A stretch of DNA of 7,647 bases from an uncultured Collinsella sp. (GTDB lineage: Bacteria; Actinomycetota; Coriobacteriia; Coriobacteriales; Coriobacteriaceae), in the NCBI GenBank assembly GCA_900552345.1, contig URZN01000053.1, positions 1 to 7,647 on the forward strand, in the 5' to 3' direction. Numbering within the stretch: the first letter of the stretch is position 1; each line of letters starts with the position of its first letter. Positions 1 to 5,821 of the stretch are shown here, in pieces. A program made the translations under genes and the position numbers. Below the pieces are notes generated by a model. The model saw nothing but the letters and a program-made list of their open reading frames with translations, was not told where the DNA came from and did not search any database.

Positions 1-900
1 GAGCCGGTCGAGGTGCACGTCGCCTCGCTCAAGGGGCCGACCTCGATTGGTCTGGTGCAGTTTATGGACCGGGCGGCCGATGGCGAGACGGACAATGAGT
101 TCGACTTTGCGATCAACACTGCCGCCGACGAGATTGTGCCCAAGGTCATTCAGGGCGATATCGACATTGCCCTGGTGCCAGCCAACGTGGCGAGCGTGCT
201 CTACAACAAGACCGAGGGCGCGGTGCAGGTCATCGACATCAACACGTTGGGCGTGCTGAACGTTGTGACGGGCGACGCGGACGTGACCTCGTTTGGTGAC
301 CTGGCGGGTCGCACCGTCTACATGACGGGCAAGGGCACCACGCCGGAGTACGTCATGAACTACCTGCTGGAGCGCGCAGGCCTGACCGGCCAGGTGACGC
401 TCGAGTTTAAGAGCGAGCCCACCGAGGTGCTGTCGGCCCTGCTTGCCGACCCGTCCGCCGTGGGCGTGCTGCCGGAGCCGTTCAAGACCGCTGCCATCGC
501 CAAGAGCGAAGGCAGGCTGTCGGCTCCGGTAAGCCTGACCGATGTGTGGGACGAGTTGGCAGGTGACACGGGTTCGCGCCTGCTGACGGGCGTGACCGTG
601 GTGCGCCGCGCGTTTGCCGAGGAACATCCCGAGGCTGTGGCGGAGTTCTTGAGCTGCCATGCGGCGAGCGTTAAGGCTGTCAATGCGGCGCCGGCAGACT
701 GGGCGCAGGCCGTGGTCGATGCCGGCATCGTGGACAACGCCAAGATCGCCGAGAAGGCGATTCCCGGGTGCATGCTTGTGTGCCAGACGGGCAAGGATAT
801 GAAGGCGGCACTTAGCGGGTATCTGCAGGTGCTGTCCGACGCGGACGCGAGCGCCGTGGGTGGTAAACTTCCGGCTGACGATTTCTACTACATGGAGTAG
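1..900 (+). CDS. ABC transporter substrate-binding protein, NitT/TauT (SsuA-like) class; 5' end outside window
   Basis: Extracellular lipid-anchored or secreted solute-binding component of an ABC importer, inferred from fold-typical sequence and context. The frame is open from base 1, giving 299 visible residues ending at TAG 898-900. The visible part opens with VHVASLKGPTSIGLVQ, which resembles the first beta strand and ligand loop of mature NMT1/SsuA-like binding proteins. The signal peptide and true start therefore lie upstream, and the GTG at 13 is not a credible start. Later stretches (GDIDIALVPANVASVLYNK near residues 56-74, and VGVLPEPFKTAAI near 154-166) fit the two-lobed periplasmic-binding fold, in which the second segment marks the exit from the distal lobe. 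The next gene, three bases downstream, encodes the matching permease and ATPase, so the two are surely one operon. The substrate cannot be read from sequence: members of this class take up sulfonates, nitrate, thiamine precursors and others. Confidence 0.85.
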   Translation, partial: EPVEVHVASLKGPTSIGLVQFMDRAADGETDNEFDFAINTAADEIVPKVIQGDIDIALVPANVASVLYNKTEGAVQVIDINTLGVLNVVTGDADVTSFGDLAGRTVYMTGKGTTPEYVMNYLLERAGLTGQVTLEFKSEPTEVLSALLADPSAVGVLPEPFKTAAIAKSEGRLSAPVSLTDVWDELAGDTGSRLLTGVTVVRRAFAEEHPEAVAEFLSCHAASVKAVNAAPADWAQAVVDAGIVDNAKIAEKAIPGCMLVCQTGKDMKAALSGYLQVLSDADASAVGGKLPADDFYYME

Positions 901-903
901 CCC

Positions 904-2280
904 GTGCGTGCGTTTGCTCGACAAATGACAGAGCGTATGAAGGCGGTGGCGGCAGCAGGTGCCGTCGCCGCCTTTTGGCTTACCGTGTGGGTCTTCGCGG
1001 CGGTGCTGGTGGCGCAGCCACTGATCTTGCCGGGGCCGGGTGCTGTTGCCTTGGCGCTGCTGCGCCTGGTGTGCGATGACGGTACCTGGGCGATTTTGGT
1101 GGGCTCGGGCGCGCGGATACTGGGCGGGCTGGCGCTTGCCGCGGTGTGTGGTGGCGTGCTTGCCGGGATTTCGTCACGGTTGCGGGCGTTTGCGCGCCTG
1201 GTGGCTCCGGCACTTTCATTTGTTAAGGCGACGCCGGTTGCCTGCGTGGTGGTCCTGCTGCTTATTTGGTTGGGATCGGCGCGCGTGAGCATCGCCGCGG
1301 TCTTTTTGATGGCGCTGCCGGGCGTGTATTTTTCGCTGGCCGAGGGCTTGGCACAGGTGAATAAACCGCTGGAGCAGATGTTCCGTCTGCATGGCGTGCG
1401 CGGCTGGCGCCTGTTTTGCGCCCATACCTGGCGCGAAGTCCTGCCGTTTGTGCTTTCGTGCGCCCGCGCCGTGATCGGCATGAGCTGGAAGGCCGGCGTG
1501 GCAGCCGAGCTGATCGGCATGGCGGTGGGCACCGTGGGCGAGCGCATCTATCAGGCAAAGCTTTTGATTGAGACGGCTGATTTGCTGGCATGGACCGTGC
1601 TGGTCGTTGCCGCCTCGTGGGCGTGTGAGCGCGTGCTGGTGTGGCTGCTGCGGGTTTCGGGACCCGTGGCGTGGCGCGCGGCCGTGCGGGCGCATGGGCA
1701 TGGACTGCGCGGGCGTGCGGGGGCTGCGAGCGATGGCGCCGCAGCGGAGCTTGCGCTTGCCGTGGGCGATCGTGCGCCCTGGGCGCCGGCGCTGGATGGT
1801 CTGGTGCTCAACGTGCCTGCGGGTGGGCGTATCTGCGTGATGGGCGCTTCGGGCATGGGCAAGTCGACGCTGCTTTCGTTGGCAGCGGGGGAGTGCGCGC
1901 CGTGCTCGATGGTGTTTCAGGATGCACGCTTGGTAGAGGGCAGCTCGGCTTTGGATAACGTGCTGGTGTGTGCCGATGCGCGCGTGGATGCTTCGAACGC
2001 TACGACCTTGCTGCGCCGGTTGGTGCCGGGAATCGACGTGCATGTTCGCGTGGCTGAGCTTTCGGGCGGGCAGCGCCGTCGTGTCGAGATCGCTCGAGCC
2101 CTGCTGTGTGGCGGCTGTGCCGTCATTCTGGATGAGCCCTTTACCGGCCTGGACGCCGCCGCGCGCGATGCGACGGTCGAGGCCGTGCTAGACCTGCTCG
2201 ACGGTCGCACGCTCTTGCTCGCCACGCACGATGTCGTCGACGTTCAGGCCCTCGATATCTCGGACATCATCACGCTCTAA
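904..2280 (+). CDS. ABC importer permease fused to its ATPase (SsuC-SsuB/TauC-TauB-like), single polypeptide
   Basis: A 458-residue protein that joins two subunits normally made separately. Residues 1-255 are an inner-membrane permease, with hydrophobic segments near 14-38, 62-90, 99-123, 127-147, 180-210 and 226-250. The cytoplasmic coupling loop characteristic of the BPD permease family is at about 155-180 (LHGVRGWRLF...WREVLP). A polar linker (about 254-280) leads to an ABC ATPase domain. This has Walker A GASGMGKST (314-322), Q-loop VFQD with Q339, signature LSGGQ (386-390), Walker B VILDEPF with catalytic E411, D-loop D417 and switch H442, so all catalytic motifs are intact. The ATPase domain is only about 180 residues, against the usual 230-260. 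Only about 16 residues separate Walker A from Q339, where SsuB-like proteins have about 30-35, and the usual C-terminal helical extension is absent. The GTG start at 904 is preceded by GGAG at 894-897; ATGs at 925 and 937 are alternatives. The frame is uninterrupted, so the fusion is not a visible frameshift artefact. It probably powers import of the ligand bound by the upstream binding protein. Confidence 0.87.
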   Translation: MRAFARQMTERMKAVAAAGAVAAFWLTVWVFAAVLVAQPLILPGPGAVALALLRLVCDDGTWAILVGSGARILGGLALAAVCGGVLAGISSRLRAFARLVAPALSFVKATPVACVVVLLLIWLGSARVSIAAVFLMALPGVYFSLAEGLAQVNKPLEQMFRLHGVRGWRLFCAHTWREVLPFVLSCARAVIGMSWKAGVAAELIGMAVGTVGERIYQAKLLIETADLLAWTVLVVAASWACERVLVWLLRVSGPVAWRAAVRAHGHGLRGRAGAASDGAAAELALAVGDRAPWAPALDGLVLNVPAGGRICVMGASGMGKSTLLSLAAGECAPCSMVFQDARLVEGSSALDNVLVCADARVDASNATTLLRRLVPGIDVHVRVAELSGGQRRRVEIARALLCGGCAVILDEPFTGLDAAARDATVEAVLDLLDGRTLLLATHDVVDVQALDISDIITL

Positions 2281-2314
2281 ATACTAACTGAGCAACAAAA
2301 TGATTCGTTTTCCT

Positions 2315-2332
2315 CCGTCCCCATGGGGTCGG
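2315..2332. promoter_or_regulatory. 18-base near-palindrome upstream of the antitoxin region
   Basis: The sequence CCGTCCCCATGGGGTCGG is a two-fold symmetric site with a single T/T mismatch in each half. It starts 34 bases after the stop of the ABC fusion gene. It lacks a following T-run on either strand, so it is a poor intrinsic terminator. It could be an operator or a weak hairpin in the 3' end of the ABC transcript. A TATTCT hexamer (2339-2344) lies just downstream and could be a -10 element for the next gene, but I see no convincing -35. Confidence 0.35.
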
Positions 2333-2353
2333 GTGTGGTATTCTATCTGCGGG

Positions 2354-2383
2354 GTAATACTTAGGAATACCAAGTAATACCAA
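2354..2383. promoter_or_regulatory. Three 10-base-phased repeats, likely antitoxin operator array
   Basis: Three copies of a ten-base unit with consensus G(T/G)AATAC(T/C)(T/A)A begin at 2354, 2364 and 2374, that is, exactly one helical turn apart. An inverted copy of the core, GGTATTC, lies upstream at 2337-2343. The array is bracketed by CTGCGG (2347-2352) and its reverse complement CCGCAG (2386-2391). Ribbon-helix-helix proteins, including RelB/DinJ antitoxins, commonly bind short repeats in helical phase in their own promoters. The gene 113 bases downstream encodes such a protein, so this is most simply its autoregulatory operator. The binding assignment is inferred; the repeats are seen directly. 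Confidence 0.6.
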
Positions 2384-2403
2384 CGCCGCAGAAACAAACT
2401 CCG

Positions 2404-2460
2404 GATGCGGGCCAATCGGGTTGCCTTCACAGCCCGTCGCCCAGCCGCGTGGCCCGCATC
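2404..2460 (+). other. Large nested stem-loop in the leader of the antitoxin gene
   Basis: GATGCGGGCCA (2404-2414) pairs perfectly with TGGCCCGCATC (2450-2460), giving an 11-bp GC-rich stem. Inside the 35-base loop a second hairpin can form between CGGGTTG (2417-2423) and CAGCCCG (2430-2436), with one G-U pair and a six-base loop. No T-run follows, so it is not an ordinary terminator. It ends 24 bases before the ribosome-binding site of the antitoxin gene. It may be a structured 5' leader, a small RNA, or a remnant palindromic element. It matches no riboswitch class that I recognise. Confidence 0.5.
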
Positions 2461-2495
2461 TATCCGCACTACCGTCGTTTCAAAAAGGAAGCGCC

Positions 2496-2702
2496 ATGGC
2501 AGAACACATGACCCCCGTAGTCGCGAAGGTCTTGCCCGAGGAGAAGGCAGCCTTCGCGGCGGCAACCCAGCTCGTGGGCACCACGCCGTCCAACGCCATC
2601 CGCATGTTTATCGCCGCGTTCAATCGCTGCGGCACCTTCCCGTTCGACATCTCGCCCAGCGGGGCCTTTGGCAAAGAGTGTCCCCAACAGCTAGTCGTTT
2701 AA
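2496..2702 (+). CDS. RelB/DinJ-family antitoxin, C-terminally truncated and without a toxin partner
   Basis: A 68-residue protein. Residues 7-50 match the ribbon-helix-helix DNA-binding part of DinJ/RelB antitoxins: a beta strand (VVAKVLPEEK), then helix 1 (AAFAAATQLVG), then the family hallmark TTPSNAIRMFIAAFNRCGTFPFD. Family members are usually about 80-100 residues, and after FPF they carry a toxin-wrapping tail. Here only about 17 unrelated residues follow (ISPSGAFGKECPQQLVV), and the last of these are encoded by a direct repeat. No RelE/YafQ/mRNA-interferase gene follows: the next gene begins 38 bases later and encodes a membrane protease. ATG 2496 is chosen because AAGGAAG (2485-2491) sits at good spacing and the homology begins here; the in-frame ATG at 2421 lies inside the leader stem-loop. 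It may still bind DNA and repress its own promoter but probably cannot neutralise a toxin. The family call is strong; the truncation is inferred by comparison. Confidence 0.85.
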   Translation: MAEHMTPVVAKVLPEEKAAFAAATQLVGTTPSNAIRMFIAAFNRCGTFPFDISPSGAFGKECPQQLVV

Positions 2703-2725
2703 GAACGTCCCCAATGACTAGTCGT
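2680..2725 (+). repeat. Direct repeat pair with CTAG core spanning the antitoxin stop codon
   Basis: Unit 1 (2680-2698) and unit 2 (2707-2725) are 19-base sequences of the form GTCCCCAAnnnCTAGTCGT, identical at 16 of 19 positions and differing only in the three central bases (CAG versus TGA). The period is 27 bases. Unit 2 is centred on the palindrome GACTAGTC (2716-2723). Unit 1 encodes the last residues of the antitoxin. The pair resembles a dispersed intergenic repeat or an insertion or deletion scar. Which of these it is cannot be decided from one locus. Confidence 0.6.
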
Positions 2726-2726
2726 C

Positions 2727-2735
2727 GGGAGGAGG
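2727..2735 (+). promoter_or_regulatory. Strong ribosome-binding site fixing the protease start
   Basis: GGGAGGAGG lies five bases before ATG 2741. This decides against the in-frame ATG at 2714, which lies inside repeat unit 2 and has no Shine-Dalgarno sequence, and against the longer open frame reaching back to 2405. Confidence 0.8.
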
Positions 2736-2740
2736 TTGGC

Positions 2741-3652
2741 ATGCTCAATGCGATGATTTGGGCGCTTGCCTGTTTTGGCGTCGTCGCTGCCGATATTGCC
2801 CTGAGCGTCGTTTTGTTTTCCGCCCTTGGCGTCGCATCGGTGTTCATGGGTTTTTCGATCGATGACCTCGACATTCAATTGCTTCAGGCCGTCGCGCAGA
2901 CAGCATCGTTTTTGATGGCGCTGCTGTGGTGGCGTTATCTGTGGCCGCGTTCGTTTATGGCACGCCGGCAAAGCGAGCACCCGCTCGGCGGGGGAGCGCG
3001 TGGGGCGTGGAAACGCATCGCTTGCGTTATCGTGATCGGCCTGGCCCTGCAGGTGGTTGTTGGCTACGTGACCGACGCCGCGCTGTCGTTGTTGCCCGAT
3101 GCCGCGGCCGACTACAGCGAGCTTGTCGAGGAAACAGGCATGGGCGACACCAGCTATCTCGCCGTCCTGACCACGGTGCTCGGCGCCCCGTTTTGTGAAG
3201 AGCTGCTGGTGCGCGGCATTATTTTTGAGTTTTCGCTCCGAGCGTTTAACCCGCACTGCCGCCCACTTTGGAAGCGCCGACGTCTCGTGCGACCGCAAGA
3301 CAGCGCCATGGTGCCCTGGGCGGCCCCGAGTAGCTGGGGTATCGCCGCAGCGATTGTGCTGCAGGCGGCAATCTTCGGCTTTATGCACATGAATTGGGTG
3401 CAAGGTTGCTACGCGGGTGCCGCCGGCCTCATCTTTGGTTGGGTGCTCGTGACGACCGGAAAGCTCCGCTACACGATCCTGCTGCACTTTGCCTTTAACG
3501 CCGGGTCGTATCTCATGGCGTTGCTCTGGTTTGTGAACACGCCGCTCGACGTGGCAATTACGGTCGCTATCGCCGGCGTCATCCTCGTTGAGGCAATGCG
3601 CTCGCTGCGCCACGCGTGTGGGATGGACGCAGCGAGCGCACCGCTGCCCTAG
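2741..3652 (+). CDS. CPBP-family (CAAX-like/Abi) intramembrane metalloprotease
   Basis: A 303-residue polytopic membrane protein with the three CPBP motifs. These are EExxxR as E153-E154-LLV-R158, FxxxH as FGFMH with H216, and HxxxN as HFAFN with H249 and N253. In this family the Glu and His residues form the metal-dependent active site within the membrane. Hydrophobic segments lie near 5-38, 47-67, 93-118, 140-165, 200-218, 222-238, 244-265 and 268-288. A basic, soluble insertion (about 170-195) separates the first two motifs. Bacterial members range from bacteriocin self-immunity to prenyl-protein or peptide processing; the substrate here is unknown. It follows the truncated antitoxin by 38 bases with no terminator between, so the two are probably co-transcribed. 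The stop TAG (3650-3652) overlaps the stop of the opposing ygiQ gene. Confidence 0.88.
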   Translation: MLNAMIWALACFGVVAADIALSVVLFSALGVASVFMGFSIDDLDIQLLQAVAQTASFLMALLWWRYLWPRSFMARRQSEHPLGGGARGAWKRIACVIVIGLALQVVVGYVTDAALSLLPDAAADYSELVEETGMGDTSYLAVLTTVLGAPFCEELLVRGIIFEFSLRAFNPHCRPLWKRRRLVRPQDSAMVPWAAPSSWGIAAAIVLQAAIFGFMHMNWVQGCYAGAAGLIFGWVLVTTGKLRYTILLHFAFNAGSYLMALLWFVNTPLDVAITVAIAGVILVEAMRSLRHACGMDAASAPLP

Positions 3653-5784
3653 TTGCGGCGTCCGCCTCCGTTGGCGCCCTGTCGTCCCTGGGCCGCGCGA
3701 TTGCGACCGGCAGTGTTCTGTGCGCGTGACATGCCGCCGTGGCCCTTGCTGCCCTTGGGCCCCTTGCCAGCGCCGCCGCCATGCGGTTTGCCGCCCTTCT
3801 TGCCGGTGCCATGCCCACCGCCAGCAGACGTCTCGCCCGGGCGTGGCGGCACGGGGCGAATCAGGCAATGCTTGGTGTAGCCAATCAGATCGCGGCGGCC
3901 GGCTTTTTCCAGCGCCTCGCGCACGAGCTTGTAGTTCTCGGGCTTGCGATACTGGATGAGCGCGCGCTGCATGGCCTTCTCGTGCGGGTCGCGCGCCACG
4001 TAGATCGGCTGCATAGTGCGTGGATCCACGCCGGTGTAGTACATGCAGGTCGACATGGTGGACGGGGTGGGGTAGAAGTCCTGCACCTGTTCGGGCATGT
4101 AGCCCATGTCGCGCACGGCCTCGGCAAGGTCCACAGCTTCCTTCATCGTTGAACCGGGGTGGCTCGAGATCAGGTACGGCACCACATACTGCTTGAGTCC
4201 GTATTCGCGGTTCAGGCGTTCAAATTTACGGCAGAACGCGTCGTAGACGGCGCGGCTCGGCTTGCCCATCACGGACAGCACCGCGTCGCTCACATGCTCG
4301 GGCGCTACGCGCAGCTGGCCCGAAACGTGGTGCTCCAGCAGCTCGCGCAAAAACTCGTCCGAGGCGTCGGCCATGGTGTAGTCGAAGCGGATGCCGCTGC
4401 GGACGAAGACCTTCTTGACGCCCGGCAGCTGGCGCAGGTCGCGCAACAGCTGCGTGTAGCCGCTCTCGTCGACTACCATGTTCTTGCACACGCTCGGCCA
4501 CAGACAGCGTTTGTTCTTGCACACGCCGTGCTTGAGCTGCTTGTCACAGGCAGGGCGGCTAAAGTTTGCCGTCGGTCCGCCCACGTCGTTGATATAGCCC
4601 TTAAACTCGGGGTCGTGCGTGAGCAGCTCGGCTTCGCGCATGATCGAGTCGTGGCTGCGCATCTGCAGCACGCGACCCTGGTGGAAGGTGAGCGCGCAAA
4701 ACGAGCACTCGCCAAAGCACCCGCGGTTGGAGCTAATGGAAAACTTGATTTCGGCAAAGGCCGGCACGCCGCCTGCAGCATCGTAGTCGGGATGCCAGTC
4801 ACGTGCGTAGGGGAGTTCGGCCACCTCATCCATCTCGTCGGTGGTGAGCGTCGCCGACGGCGGGTTCTGCACCACGAACACGCCGTTGGGGTAGGGCTCT
4901 ACCAGGCGGTGTCCGGTGATGGGGTCCATATTCTGCTGCTGCACATTGAAGCTGCGTGCGTAGTTGAGCTTGTCGGCGGCAAGGTCGTCCCAGCTGGGCA
5001 GCAGGTCGTAGTCGTAGACCTCGTCGAGCGAACCCGTGCGGTAGACGGTGCCGTTGATATAGGTGATCTGATCGACGGGCAGTCCCGCGTCGAGCGCGTC
5101 GGCGATCTCGACGATCGCGTGCTCGCCCATGCCGTAGATGAGGATGTCGGCGCCCGAGTCGAGCAGTACCGAGCGCTTGAGCTTGTCCTGCCAGTAGTCG
5201 TAGTGGGCCAGACGGCGTAGGCTCGCCTCGATGCCGCCGATGATGATGGGAGCGTCCTTGAACGTCTGGCGGATGAGGTTGCCGTAGACCGTGACGGCAC
5301 GATTGGGACGGCGCCCCTCCTCGCCACCAGGGGTATAGGCGTCGGTGTGGCGGCGGTGCTTGGTCACCGAATAGTGGTTGACCATGGAGTCCATGTTGCC
5401 GGCACTGACCAAAAAGCCCAGGCGCGGCTCACCGAGCACCGTGATGCTGGCGGGATCGGTCCAGTCGGGCTGGCAGATAATGCCCACCTTGTAGCCGTGT
5501 GCATCGAGGACGCGGCTGATGATGGCCATGCCAAAGCTGGGGTGGTCCACGTAGGCGTCGCCGCAGATGTAGACAAAGTCGCACTGGTCCCAGCCGCGCT
5601 CATCCATGTCGGCGCGGCTGACGGGGAGGAACTTATCGCGGCCCGGGCGCCAGGGGCGTGAGGGCGCTGCAGAGGCGTGCGTGGGTCGCGAGCTCTGCGC
5701 CTTACCGCCGCGCTTTTGCTGCTGGCCCTGTTTGCCCTGCTGACTGCGCTGGTTGTTCTGAGCGTGCTGAGGCTTTTTTGCCAC
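3649..5784 (-). CDS. ygiQ: YgiQ family radical SAM protein (UPF0313)
   Basis: A 711-residue protein. After a basic, Gln-rich N-terminal tail (residues 2-49) comes the UPF0313 N-terminal domain (about 52-340, beginning FLPVSRADMDERGWD). The radical SAM cluster motif CxxxCxxC follows at C356, C360 and C363 (GCFGECSFCALTFHQGR), which would bind a 4Fe-4S cluster and S-adenosylmethionine. The YgiQ-specific block GPTANFSRPACDKQ comes next, with a second cysteine set at C413, C422, C427 and C433 that could hold another cluster. Conserved VRSGIRFD, VAPEH, SSHPGST and DFYPTPSTMSTCMYYTG segments follow, then the C-terminal DUF3362-like region ending near HCLIRPVP (about 645). Residues 648-711 are a Gly/Lys/Arg-rich disordered tail. 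The length is close to E. coli YgiQ (739). The biochemical function of the family is not established. GTG 5784 is chosen as start because GGGAGGG (5794-5788 on this strand) precedes it, though only 3-4 bases away. The open frame to 5955 would run through the promoter region and has no family similarity. Confidence 0.92.
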   Translation of the reverse strand: MAKKPQHAQNNQRSQQGKQGQQQKRGGKAQSSRPTHASAAPSRPWRPGRDKFLPVSRADMDERGWDQCDFVYICGDAYVDHPSFGMAIISRVLDAHGYKVGIICQPDWTDPASITVLGEPRLGFLVSAGNMDSMVNHYSVTKHRRHTDAYTPGGEEGRRPNRAVTVYGNLIRQTFKDAPIIIGGIEASLRRLAHYDYWQDKLKRSVLLDSGADILIYGMGEHAIVEIADALDAGLPVDQITYINGTVYRTGSLDEVYDYDLLPSWDDLAADKLNYARSFNVQQQNMDPITGHRLVEPYPNGVFVVQNPPSATLTTDEMDEVAELPYARDWHPDYDAAGGVPAFAEIKFSISSNRGCFGECSFCALTFHQGRVLQMRSHDSIMREAELLTHDPEFKGYINDVGGPTANFSRPACDKQLKHGVCKNKRCLWPSVCKNMVVDESGYTQLLRDLRQLPGVKKVFVRSGIRFDYTMADASDEFLRELLEHHVSGQLRVAPEHVSDAVLSVMGKPSRAVYDAFCRKFERLNREYGLKQYVVPYLISSHPGSTMKEAVDLAEAVRDMGYMPEQVQDFYPTPSTMSTCMYYTGVDPRTMQPIYVARDPHEKAMQRALIQYRKPENYKLVREALEKAGRRDLIGYTKHCLIRPVPPRPGETSAGGGHGTGKKGGKPHGGGAGKGPKGSKGHGGMSRAQNTAGRNRAAQGRQGANGGGRRN

Positions 5785-5815
5785 GATCCCTCCCGGTGTT
5801 TGTATGCTGCACGTA

Positions 5816-5821
5816 ATTGTA
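5816..5821 (-). promoter_or_regulatory. Candidate -10 box for ygiQ
   Basis: On the minus strand this reads TACAAT, five of six matches to the consensus -10 hexamer, about 32 bases before the GTG start. No good -35 hexamer is seen at 16-18 bases upstream. That region is occupied by the inverted repeat at 5822-5856, which fits a promoter controlled by a regulator bound there. This is a candidate only. Confidence 0.4.

Noticed and set aside
1216..2043. 275-codon minus-strand open frame inside the ABC fusion gene
   Set aside because: It has shadow-frame composition and is opposed by a protein with complete ABC motifs on the other strand.
2354..2383. Short phased repeats read as a CRISPR array or plasmid-type origin iterons
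   Set aside because: The units are only ten bases long with no unique spacers, and no cas or replication gene is near; an operator is the simpler reading.
2405..2740. Upstream in-frame extension of the CPBP protease
   Set aside because: It overlaps the stem-loop and the antitoxin gene in another frame, and the excellent ribosome-binding site at 2727-2735 points to ATG 2741.
2699..3868. 389-codon open frame on the minus strand across the protease gene and the ygiQ end
   Set aside because: It is antisense to two real genes, rich in Arg, Gln and His with no motifs, and its length is explained by GC bias in third positions.
4159..5220. 353-codon open frame on the plus strand inside ygiQ
   Set aside because: It lies antisense to a well-supported radical SAM gene, has a His/Val/Leu-rich composition typical of GC-rich reverse frames, and shows no recognisable domain or ribosome-binding site.
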